DNA of 64,000 nt, taken from NCBI RefSeq assembly GCF_900591205.1, contig NZ_UUPU01000082.1, positions 62,001-126,000 of the forward strand. The letters are read 5' to 3'. Every line of letters begins with the position of its first letter. The stretch's first letter is position 1. The notes beneath the pieces are model-generated. The model worked only from the letters and a program-made list of their open reading frames with translations, was not told the origin of the DNA and searched no databases. A program made the position numbers and the translations under genes. The stretch is from Pseudomonas viridiflava. GTDB lineage: Bacteria; Pseudomonadota; Gammaproteobacteria; Pseudomonadales; Pseudomonadaceae. This document shows, one piece after another, positions 57,238 to 64,000 of this stretch.

Positions 57238-57654
57238 ATGGGCGTGATCAGTGAGTTCAAGGCCTTCGCGGTCAAAGGTAATGTGGTCGATATGGCCGTC
57301 GGTATTATCATCGGCGCCGCCTTCGGCAAAATTGTTTCCTCGTTCGTCGGCGATGTGGTGATGCCGCCACTCGGCCTGCTGATCGGTGGCGTGGACTTTG
57401 GCGATCTGGCGATAACGCTCAAGGCCGCGCAGGGCGATATACCGGCCGTGGTGCTGGCCTACGGCAAATTCATCCAGAGCGTGGTCGACTTTCTGATCGT
57501 TGCGTTTGCGATCTTCATGGGCGTGAAGGCCATCAACCGCCTGAAGCGCGAAGAGGCCGTGGCCCCAAGCCTGCCGCCGACGCCGACCAAGGAAGAAGTG
57601 CTGCTGGGCGAGATCCGCGATCTGCTCAAGGCACAGAACAACAAGCCGCTTTAA
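57238..57654 (+). CDS. mscL: Large-conductance mechanosensitive channel MscL
   Basis: This 138-residue protein begins MGVISEFKAFAVKGNVVDMA and has two transmembrane helices (AVGIIIGAAFGKIVSSFV, about 19-36; FIQSVVDFLIVAFAIFM, about 80-96) and a C-terminal helix. It opens under osmotic down-shock. ATG 57238 follows AAGGAA. Confidence 0.98.
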   Translation: MGVISEFKAFAVKGNVVDMAVGIIIGAAFGKIVSSFVGDVVMPPLGLLIGGVDFGDLAITLKAAQGDIPAVVLAYGKFIQSVVDFLIVAFAIFMGVKAINRLKREEAVAPSLPPTPTKEEVLLGEIRDLLKAQNNKPL

Positions 57655-57671
57655 TCGGCAAAGGCTTGGCA

Positions 57672-57702
57672 AAAAAAGGCGCCTGCTTCAGGCGCCTTTT
57701 TT
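57672..57702. terminator. Bidirectional terminator between mscL and fpr
   Basis: AAAAAAGGCGCCTG-CTT-CAGGCGCCTTTTTT, perfect stem with an A-run and a T-run on either side. Confidence 0.95.
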
Positions 57703-57703
57703 A

Positions 57704-58480
57704 TTACCAGTAGTTTTCCACAGCCACTTGGCCAGGCCGTCGGCTGAGGCTCAATTGCAGGTCGCGCTGCTTGAGCAACTGGCGGGTGTCATCGACCATC
57801 TGCGGGTTGCCGCAAATCAGCACGCGGGAATGTTCAGGGCTCAGCGGCACGCCGGCGGCGCGCTCCAGCTCGCCATTTTCGATCAACGCAGTGATGCGCC
57901 CGTTCAAGGCGCCGGGATGCTGCTCGCGGGTGACCGTCGGGATGTAGGTCAGCTTGTGCGCGTACTCGGCCAGGTACTCACGCTCGCCCAGTTCGTGGAT
58001 CAGCGATTGATAGGCCAGTTCCTTGGCCTCCCGCGCGCTGTACACCAGCACGATGCGCTCGAATTTTTCCCAGACTTCGAAGTCCTGCAGGATCGACAAG
58101 AATGGCGCCACCCCGGTTCCGGTGCCCAGCATCCACAGATCGCGGCCATCGACAAAACGGTTCAACGTCAGGAACCCCGTGGCCTGGCGCTCCACCAGCA
58201 AGGTATCACCCACCCGCAGGCGGCTCAGCTCACTGGTGAACTCCCCGCCGGGGACGACAATCGAGAAAAAATCCAGGTGCTCATCAAAGGGTGAAGACAC
58301 CACGGAATAGGCGCGCCACACGGTGCTGCCATCGGCCTTGGTCACCCCCAGGCGCACGAACTGCCCCGCCGTAAAGCGAAACCCCGGGTCACGGGTGGTG
58401 CGCAGGGTAAACAGGCTGGGGGTCAGCGATTGCACGTCGAGCAAGGTCTGGCGGGTAAATTTCTCAGCACTGGCCGTCAT
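57704..58480 (-). CDS. fpr: Ferredoxin-NADP+ reductase
   Basis: This 258-residue flavoenzyme has the FAD motif RAYSVVSSPFDEHLDFF and the NADP motif LGTGTGVAPFLSIL, ending in the VAVENYW tail of bacterial subclass I Fpr. It keeps ferredoxin or flavodoxin reduced, important under oxidative stress. It is divergent from the PpoR-like regulator gene, with 372 bases between. Confidence 0.97.
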   Translation of the reverse strand: MTASAEKFTRQTLLDVQSLTPSLFTLRTTRDPGFRFTAGQFVRLGVTKADGSTVWRAYSVVSSPFDEHLDFFSIVVPGGEFTSELSRLRVGDTLLVERQATGFLTLNRFVDGRDLWMLGTGTGVAPFLSILQDFEVWEKFERIVLVYSAREAKELAYQSLIHELGEREYLAEYAHKLTYIPTVTREQHPGALNGRITALIENGELERAAGVPLSPEHSRVLICGNPQMVDDTRQLLKQRDLQLSLSRRPGQVAVENYW

Positions 58481-58852
58481 GGGGGGCTCCGTTCTACAGG
58501 TGCCCTAGTGTCCCTCAAAGTCGCCTGCACAAACACCGCTGGTTTGTAGTGGCATCTCGAGCGGTCGCAGTAATGGCAGTTCAGCATTACTGCTAATCAA
58601 TTCGCTATGAACTACATCTTGAAAATCACACAACCACTTTGAGTGTCGCGAGACAGTCGCTTTAACCTGTTAAGAACTATCAGCTAAGCCCTAAAAATAG
58701 CCAACTACCACGCCATAGAAAAATTATTAAACGACACAGTTCAATTGCAAAAATTTAATATCGCCTTCCACCTTGTGTCCTACACTCTTTTCCTACGACT
58801 TCGGGAGTTTCGGACGTATCCCTGTCGCAGACCCACACATGGAGAGTTACCA
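58481..58852. other. Divergent control region of fpr and the LuxR-type gene
   Basis: 372 bases without a gene. GCAGTAATG and CATTACTGC form a perfect 9-bp inverted repeat around 9 bases (58567-58593). It could be an operator or a hairpin. No obvious lux box is seen. Confidence 0.6.
58567..58593. promoter_or_regulatory. Perfect inverted repeat upstream of fpr
   Basis: GCAGTAATG-N9-CATTACTGC lies 87 bases before the fpr start and 260 before the LuxR-type gene. Role inferred from position only. Confidence 0.5.
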
Positions 58853-59563
58853 ATGGTCAACTGGCGCAACACAAGACTCCCCAAACTGGAAGGCGAGAGC
58901 GAGGCCGCTACGCTTTTCGATATGGTCCTCAACCACACCTACGCACTCGGCTTTCAATACTGTTCATTCACCATGAGTTCACAACTCCCCAACAGTCAGG
59001 CGAAACCAATTTGCATAAACAACTATCCAGATGAGTGGAACCAACTTTATAACCAAGCACACTTCTTTGATGTCGATCCAGTTGTTAAACATTGCAAGCG
59101 CTGTGTATTGCCGCTTGTATGGGAGGAGAAGGCTTTTAAGGATGCGCCTAACCTATGGTCGCTGGCCCATTCGTTTGGGGTGCATCTGGGCTGGACCCAA
59201 GCCGTGCATGATTTTCAGGGGGTGTTCAGCATGCTGACCCTGGGCCGCAGCAAGGGCGAGGTCTCCCCGGAAGAGTTATACGAAAAGGCCGGCCAGGTCC
59301 TGTGGTTGTGCCATGCACTGCATGCGGTCGTGGTACGGACGTATGCCGACATGCCCAGCGTCAACCCGGCCAGTAAATTGACCCCACGGGAAACCGAAAT
59401 CCTCAAGTGGTCCGCCATGGGCAAGACGGCTGCCGATATCGCCACCATCCTGTGTCTGTCCGAGCGTACGGTGGGCTTTCACATTTGCAGTTGCTTCAAG
59501 AAGCTTGGGGTCAATAACAAGATTGCCGCCGTGCTCTGTGCGTCGAAAGCAGGCTTGTTTTAG
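58853..59563 (+). CDS. PpoR-like LuxR solo regulator
   Basis: This is a 236-residue protein. An N-terminal autoinducer-binding domain contains the Trp/Tyr/Asp pattern (DEWNQLYNQAHFFDVDPVV) and a C-terminal LuxR helix-turn-helix (LTPRETEILKWSAMGKTAAD, then ERTVGFHI). No LuxI synthase is nearby, so it is a solo. Its place beside fpr, mscL and rsmC matches PpoR of P. putida. The ATG at 58853 follows GGAGAG; longer frames start in the control region. It may sense acyl-homoserine lactones or other ligands. Confidence 0.85.
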   Translation: MVNWRNTRLPKLEGESEAATLFDMVLNHTYALGFQYCSFTMSSQLPNSQAKPICINNYPDEWNQLYNQAHFFDVDPVVKHCKRCVLPLVWEEKAFKDAPNLWSLAHSFGVHLGWTQAVHDFQGVFSMLTLGRSKGEVSPEELYEKAGQVLWLCHALHAVVVRTYADMPSVNPASKLTPRETEILKWSAMGKTAADIATILCLSERTVGFHICSCFKKLGVNNKIAAVLCASKAGLF

Positions 59564-59719
59564 CCAACCTTGAAACACCCCATGTAATCCCTCCTGAAAA
59601 AAAGTAACATTTGCAGCCAACTCTGAGTGTTGAGCGCCCACAAGGGCCGCCCGTTGTTCACTCAGACGTTTGCGCAGCCACTGCCGAACACCCATCGACT
59701 ACCCAGAGTCTCCCCTGCC

Positions 59720-60844
59720 ATGCCCCTGCTCGACAGCCCTTTCGCCCAGCTCGATCTGATTCGCCAGCCAGCGCAGCATAACGATCCGCTGCAAGCGTTC
59801 GATGCCGCCGACGAGTACCTGCTCAGCTACCTTGCCGAGCAGCAGCCAAGCGCCGCAACCCGCGTGCTGGTGCTGAATGACAGCTTCGGCGCCCTGGCAG
59901 CCAGCCTTGCAGGCCAGGTGCAGGTGACGTCCAGCGGGGACTCGTTTCTCGCAGCCCAGGGCCTGGACAAAAACCTGGTGCGCAACGGCAAAGCCTTTGA
60001 TGCCGTGCCGTTCATCCCCGCCAGCCAGGTGCCAAGCGGCCCGTTCGACCGGGTGCTGATTCGCGTGCCCAAAACCCTGGCGCTTCTCGAAGAACAGCTG
60101 ATCCGTCTGCAGGGCCAACTAGCGCCCGGCTGCGAGGTGATCGCGGGTGCCATGGTCAAGCACCTGCCACGGGCGGCAGGCGAGTTGCTGGAGCGCTACA
60201 TCGGGCCGATGCACGCATCGCTTGCGGTGAAAAAAGCCCGGCTGCTGATCGCGACGGTTGAGGCGCGCCCCACCGCCGTTTCGCCTTACCCGACGCGTTA
60301 CACCCTGGAAGCGCCGGCTATCGAGTTGCTCAACCACGCCAATGTGTTCTGCCGCGAGAGCCTGGATATCGGCACCCGCGCATTCCTGCCACACCTGCCG
60401 AAAAACCTCGGCAGTGCGCGCGTGGCAGACCTCGGTTGCGGCAATGGTGTATTGGCGATCGCCAGCGCACTGCAAAACCCCGACGCGCAGTACACCCTGG
60501 TGGATGAGTCTTACATGGCCGTGCAGTCAGCTATGGAGAACTGGCAAGCGGCCCTCGGCGACCGCGAGGTGGTGGTGCGCGCCGGTGATGGCCTGGCGGG
60601 TCAGGAAGCCGACTCGCTGGACGTGGTGCTGTGCAATCCGCCGTTCCACCAGCAGCAGGTGGTCGGCGACTTCCTGGCCTGGCGCATGTTCCAGCAGGCA
60701 CGCGAAGCCCTGGTGGTCGGCGGCGCCCTGTATATCGTCGGCAACCGCCACCTGGGTTATCACAGCAAACTGGCGCGACTGTTCCGTGGCGTCGAGCAAG
60801 TGGCGGCCACGCCGAAATTCGTGATTCTCAAAGCGCGCAAATAA
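59720..60844 (+). CDS. rsmC: 16S rRNA m2G1207 methyltransferase RsmC
   Basis: This 374-residue protein is a two-lobe methyltransferase. The C-terminal catalytic lobe has the SAM motif VADLGCGNGVLAIASAL (about 237-253) and the NPPF catalytic loop (CNPPFHQQQVV). The N-terminal lobe lacks these residues, as is usual. Start MPLLDSPFAQLDL at 59720. It follows the LuxR-type gene on the same strand but with 156 bases between. Confidence 0.96.
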   Translation: MPLLDSPFAQLDLIRQPAQHNDPLQAFDAADEYLLSYLAEQQPSAATRVLVLNDSFGALAASLAGQVQVTSSGDSFLAAQGLDKNLVRNGKAFDAVPFIPASQVPSGPFDRVLIRVPKTLALLEEQLIRLQGQLAPGCEVIAGAMVKHLPRAAGELLERYIGPMHASLAVKKARLLIATVEARPTAVSPYPTRYTLEAPAIELLNHANVFCRESLDIGTRAFLPHLPKNLGSARVADLGCGNGVLAIASALQNPDAQYTLVDESYMAVQSAMENWQAALGDREVVVRAGDGLAGQEADSLDVVLCNPPFHQQQVVGDFLAWRMFQQAREALVVGGALYIVGNRHLGYHSKLARLFRGVEQVAATPKFVILKARK

Positions 60845-60904
60845 AAAAAGCCCTGCGCTTCTATAACGAAGGACAGGGCTTGAAAACCGGGCCACAAGGC
60901 CCGG
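60843..60904 (-). terminator. Tandem terminators of the cio operon and rsmC
   Basis: AAGCCCTG and CAGGGCTT (60849-60881) form a stem with an inner CTTC/GAAG, flanked by an A-run that becomes T on the minus strand. A second stem, CCGGGCC-ACAA-GGCCCGG (60887-60904), follows and ends in TTTT on the minus strand. They can act for both convergent units. Confidence 0.85.
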
Positions 60905-60913
60905 ATCGGGATG

Positions 60914-61081
60914 TCAGTGGGTGGTCAACCCGGCCGCATTCATGAACATGCGCATCAGGCTGGCTACGACGAACAGGGCCAGCACGCTGCCGGTCCAGAT
61001 CATCGCCAGCCACCCCAGGCGCCGCCACAACGGCTGCTTCTCGGCCTGCTCTATCTCGTGCAACGAAGGTTTGCCGGACAT
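60914..61081 (-). CDS. DUF2474 single-helix peptide of the Cio oxidase
   Basis: This 55-residue peptide runs MSGKPSLHEIEQAEKQPLWR, then one membrane helix (LGWLAMIWTGSVLALFVVA, about 22-40), ending FMNAAGLTTH. It is too short to be noticed as a long ORF, but its ATG (61079-61081) sits behind AGGAGG at the cioB stop. Such peptides occur next to bd-type oxidases in the role of CydX, probably stabilising the complex. Confidence 0.88.
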   Translation of the reverse strand: MSGKPSLHEIEQAEKQPLWRRLGWLAMIWTGSVLALFVVASLMRMFMNAAGLTTH

Positions 61082-61093
61082 GGTACGAGCCTC

Positions 61094-62101
61094 CTAGTGA
61101 TAGCCGTCTTCGTGGGTGACCTTGCCGCGGAACACGTAATAGCTCCAGAAGGTGTAGCCCAGGATAAACGGGATGATGAACAGCGTGCCCACCAGCATGA
61201 AGCCCTGGCTTTGCGGCGGCGCGGCGGCATCCCAGATCGACACGGAGGGCGGAATGATGTTCGGCCACAGGCTGATCCCCAGGCCGCTGTAGCCGAGGAA
61301 GATCAACACCAGCGTCAGCAGGAACGGCGTGTAGTGCGCGTTACGCGCCACGGCGCGGATCAGCCCATACATGGTCACCAGCACCAGGATCGGCACCGGC
61401 AGGAACCAGAACAGGTTCGGCAGGGTGAACCAGCGCGAGGCGATTTCCGGGTGAGCCAGCGGCGTCCACAGGCTGACGATACCGATCACCGCCAGCACCA
61501 CGAAGGCCAACGGCCGCGCCAGGTTGTGCATTTTTTCCTGCAACGGGCCTTCGGTCTTCATGATCAACCAGGTGCAACCGAGCAAGGCATACGCGACGAT
61601 CAGCGCCACGCCGCAGAACATCGTGAACGGCGTGAGCCAGTCCAGCGAGCCGCCGGCAAACTGGCGGTCCACCACGGGGATGCCGTCGATAAACGCGCCC
61701 AGCGCCACGCCCTGGAAGAACGTCGCCGCCAGCGAGCCACCGATAAACGCCTTGTCCCACAGGTGACGCTTGTGGTCCTTGGCCTTGAAGCGGAACTCGA
61801 AGGCTACACCACGGAAGATCAGCCCGATGAGCATCAGGATCAGCGGCAGGTACAGGGCCGACAACACCACCGAATAGGCCAGCGGGAACGCGCCGAACAA
61901 CGCAGCGCCCCCCAGTACCAGCCAGGTTTCATTACCGTCCCAGACCGGCGCGACGGTGTTCATCATCACGTCACGGTCGACCTTGCCCGGGATAAACGGA
62001 AAGAGGATGCCGATACCCAAGTCGAAGCCGTCCATCACCACGTACATCATGATGCCGAAGATGATGATCACGGCCCAGATCAGCGGAAGATCAATACCCA
62101 T
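61094..62101 (-). CDS. cioB: Cyanide-insensitive terminal oxidase subunit II (CioB/CydB)
   Basis: This 335-residue membrane subunit of the bd-type quinol oxidase begins MGIDLPLIWAVIIIFGIMMY and has the conserved DGFDLGIGILFP and PVWDGNETWLVLGG motifs near the N-terminus, then about eight hydrophobic helices. The ATG is one base from the cioA stop (TGA-G-ATG), so translation is coupled. Confidence 0.96.
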   Translation of the reverse strand: MGIDLPLIWAVIIIFGIMMYVVMDGFDLGIGILFPFIPGKVDRDVMMNTVAPVWDGNETWLVLGGAALFGAFPLAYSVVLSALYLPLILMLIGLIFRGVAFEFRFKAKDHKRHLWDKAFIGGSLAATFFQGVALGAFIDGIPVVDRQFAGGSLDWLTPFTMFCGVALIVAYALLGCTWLIMKTEGPLQEKMHNLARPLAFVVLAVIGIVSLWTPLAHPEIASRWFTLPNLFWFLPVPILVLVTMYGLIRAVARNAHYTPFLLTLVLIFLGYSGLGISLWPNIIPPSVSIWDAAAPPQSQGFMLVGTLFIIPFILGYTFWSYYVFRGKVTHEDGYH

Positions 62102-62102
62102 C

Positions 62103-63542
62103 TCAATTCCCCTTGTGCTGGATGTGCGCGTGGTCGTCATCATTGCCGTCATCGGCGGCAGACAACGGACGAGCCGGCGTGCGTTTCTGGCCAGGGCCAC
62201 CGTGGGTCGGTTCGCTGCCTTCGTGGGTCTGCGGCCCTTTGCGCACCAGGCGCATCATGTAGCCCAAGCCTGCACCGAACAGCGCGAAGTACACCACCAC
62301 GAACAACACCAGGGTAATCGTCATCTGCGCCAGGCTATGCCCGGAGGAGGCATCCGCCGTGCGCATCAGCCCGTAGACCACCCACGGCTGGCGACCGATT
62401 TCGGTGGTGAACCAGCCGGCGAGAATCGCGATCAGCCCGGACGGGCCCATCCACAACGCCAGGTACAGGAACGGTTTGGACGTGTACATCTTGTCGCCCC
62501 GGCGCAGCCAGAGACTGAACAGGCCGGTGAAGATCATCAGGAAGCCCAGGCCGACCATGACCCGGAACGACCAGAACACAATGGTCGAGTTGGGGCGGTC
62601 TTCCGGCGGGAACTCCTTGAGCGCCGGCACCTGTTTATCCAGGGAGTGGGTCAGGATCAGGCTGCCGAGGTACGGGATCTCGACCGCGTATTTGGTTTTT
62701 TCGGCTTTCATGTCCGGCCAGCCGAACAGGATCAGCGGCGTCGGCTCGTTGCCGATATTTTCCCAGTGGCCTTCAATCGCGGCGATTTTCGCCGGTTGAT
62801 GCTTGAGGGTGTTGAGGCCGTGGAAGTCACCGATTACCGCCTGGATCGGCGCGACGATCAGGGCCATCCACATTGCCATGGAGAGCATTTTGCGGATCGC
62901 CGGGTTGTCCTTGCCACGCAGCAAGTGCCAGGCCGCCGAGGAACCGACGAAAAACGCGGTCGCCACAAAGGCGGCGGTGGCCATGTGCATCAGGCGATAG
63001 GGGAACGAGGGGTTGAAGATCACCGCCAGCCAGTCGGTAGGGATCACGCGGCCGTCGATGATTTCAAAACCCTGCGGGGTCTGCATCCAGCTGTTGGAAG
63101 CCAGAATCCAGAAGGTCGAAATCAATGTACCGACGGCCACCATCACGGTGGAGAAAAAGTGCAGCTTGCGCCCCACCTTGTTCCAGCCGAACAGCATCAC
63201 CCCGAGGAAACCGGCCTCGAGGAAGAAGGCCGTGAGCACTTCATAGGTAAGAAGCGGCCCGGTGACGGCACCGGCGAAGTCCGAGAAACGGCTCCAGTTG
63301 GTGCCGAACTGGTAGGCCATGACCAGGCCGGAAACCACACCCATGCCGAAGTTGACGGCAAAGATCTTCGACCAGAAATGGTAGAGGTCGCGGTACGTGT
63401 CGTTGTGGGTCTTGAGCCACAAGCCTTCCAGCACCGCGAGGTAACTGGCCAGGCCGATGGTGATCGCCGGGAACAGGATGTGGAACGAGATGGTGAATGC
63501 GAATTGAATTCGGGCGAGATCTAGCGCCTCCAAACCGAACAT
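62103..63542 (-). CDS. cioA: Cyanide-insensitive terminal oxidase subunit I (CioA/CydA)
   Basis: This 479-residue subunit carries the haems and quinol site. Features: LDLARIQFAFTISFHILFPA with an axial His, FLEAGFLGVMLFGW and a short Q-loop region, as in Pseudomonas CioA. It oxidises ubiquinol with O2 and resists cyanide. The ATG at 63540-63542 (MFGLEALDLARIQ) is preferred to a longer frame. An ANR box lies 158 bases upstream. Confidence 0.96.
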   Translation of the reverse strand: MFGLEALDLARIQFAFTISFHILFPAITIGLASYLAVLEGLWLKTHNDTYRDLYHFWSKIFAVNFGMGVVSGLVMAYQFGTNWSRFSDFAGAVTGPLLTYEVLTAFFLEAGFLGVMLFGWNKVGRKLHFFSTVMVAVGTLISTFWILASNSWMQTPQGFEIIDGRVIPTDWLAVIFNPSFPYRLMHMATAAFVATAFFVGSSAAWHLLRGKDNPAIRKMLSMAMWMALIVAPIQAVIGDFHGLNTLKHQPAKIAAIEGHWENIGNEPTPLILFGWPDMKAEKTKYAVEIPYLGSLILTHSLDKQVPALKEFPPEDRPNSTIVFWSFRVMVGLGFLMIFTGLFSLWLRRGDKMYTSKPFLYLALWMGPSGLIAILAGWFTTEIGRQPWVVYGLMRTADASSGHSLAQMTITLVLFVVVYFALFGAGLGYMMRLVRKGPQTHEGSEPTHGGPGQKRTPARPLSAADDGNDDDHAHIQHKGN

Positions 63543-63860
63543 AAGTCTTCCTCTGTCAGGTAATACCGGCTGCTGGCGGAAGCCTGCACCCACTGCCCCC
63601 ACGGATATGGAGTCTGGCGAATTTCAATTCGTTTCTTTTTTTAGCCCACCACGTAGGGAATCTGGCCCTAAGGCCGCCAGAACAATCCCCACGGAGGTTT
63701 TGATCTGGATCAAGCATTGCTGAAAGAGTAGTCCCATTTTCAAGATTGAACTGTGTGGTCTTTTGCCGCGTGACAGACTGCCTCAGCTCAGTTGTTGCAA
63801 CCATCTGTTACAACTTAATGATAATCTCGGCGCTCCTTCCGGCCCCGACCTGAATTCCCG
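63543..63860. other. Divergent control region of cioAB and the MFS gene
   Basis: 318 bases without a gene, holding the ANR box at 63700-63713 and an A/T-rich section. Short open frames here have no ribosome site. Confidence 0.7.
63700..63713. promoter_or_regulatory. Perfect ANR/FNR box upstream of cioAB
   Basis: TTGATCTGGATCAA is the exact TTGAT-N4-ATCAA consensus. In P. aeruginosa ANR represses cioAB under low oxygen; this box lies between cioA and the divergent MFS gene and could act on either. Confidence 0.88.
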
Positions 63861-64000
63861 ATGCCTAGTGAACCTGCGTTGCTGTTGCGTCACCACCGCC
63901 CTTTCATCGCGTTCTGGCTGGCACGAATCTTCACCGCCAGCGGCTTTCAAATGCTTACCGTGGCCATCGGCTGGAACCTCTACCAGCTGACCGGCAATGT
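63861..64000 (+). CDS. MFS transporter (N-terminal part, cut by window edge)
   Basis: From the ATG at 63861 the frame reads MPSEPALLLRHHRPFIAFWL and continues with RIFTASGFQMLTVAIGWNLY, the first helix and start of the second of a major-facilitator drug or siderophore exporter. Only 46 codons are in the window. It is divergent from cioA. Subfamily not decided. Confidence 0.8.
   Translation, partial: MPSEPALLLRHHRPFIAFWLARIFTASGFQMLTVAIGWNLYQLTGN

Overview
The window is a chromosomal segment of a fluorescent-type Pseudomonas (P. fluorescens/putida lineage). Support for this: dnaJ-dnaK-grpE-recN-fur-bamE-rnfH-ratA-smpB-ssrA runs in the order usual for the genus, a katB-ankB pair, a cyanide-insensitive oxidase (cioAB) and a PpoR-like LuxR solo lie near fpr and mscL, and several families of Pseudomonas REP palindromes sit between genes. 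The backbone is GC-rich; the insert at about 20-26 kb is visibly richer in A/T.

Layout. 1-8 kb: heat-shock chaperones (partial dnaJ, dnaK, grpE with a sigma32-type promoter), recN with a LexA-type box, fur divergent from bamE, ratA-rnfH, smpB. 8-13.5 kb: a lactate module (PdhR/LldR-type regulator, lldP, large FAD/Fe-S lactate dehydrogenase) with a palindromic operator and no lldD. 14.0-14.4 kb: tmRNA (ssrA). 14.4-26.2 kb: a genomic island in the 3' end of ssrA, carrying a P4-type integrase, a second tyrosine recombinase with small partner ORFs, a DUF3987 protein flanked by two inverted arrays of a TGTCGCC repeat, and a six-gene His-Xaa-Ser (Hxs) operon. 26.5-27.0 kb: a decayed FecI-like sigma factor gene. 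27-47.7 kb: ordinary backbone with an ArnT-like glycosyltransferase, YqhA, lipoproteins, a Lon-like protease, DUF3015 and DUF4105 proteins, a solitary PD-(D/E)XK nuclease-like protein, a GreA/B-family factor, gdhA, ettA and a large GGDEF/EAL protein. 47.9-64 kb: glyA, a BtsT/CstA-YjiX-YjiA operon, a PilZ protein, radA, katB-ankB, mscL, fpr, a PpoR-like regulator, rsmC, cioAB with a DUF2474 peptide under an ANR-type box, and the first 46 codons of an MFS transporter.

The most interesting locus is the Hxs operon (25703 to 20225, minus strand): hxsD, hxsB, hxsC, hxsA, a small one-helix protein and a di-haem MauG-like protein, all overlapping or one base apart. HxsA is a secreted peptidoglycan-binding protein with five tandem His-Xaa-Ser triplets followed at once by five tyrosines spaced exactly seven residues apart. 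Two radical-SAM enzymes and a MauG-type haem enzyme in one operon with such a repetitive substrate point to a post-translationally modified, envelope-anchored protein. The family grouping is established by bioinformatics; the chemistry and function are inference. All assignments come from reading the sequence; no database search was run.
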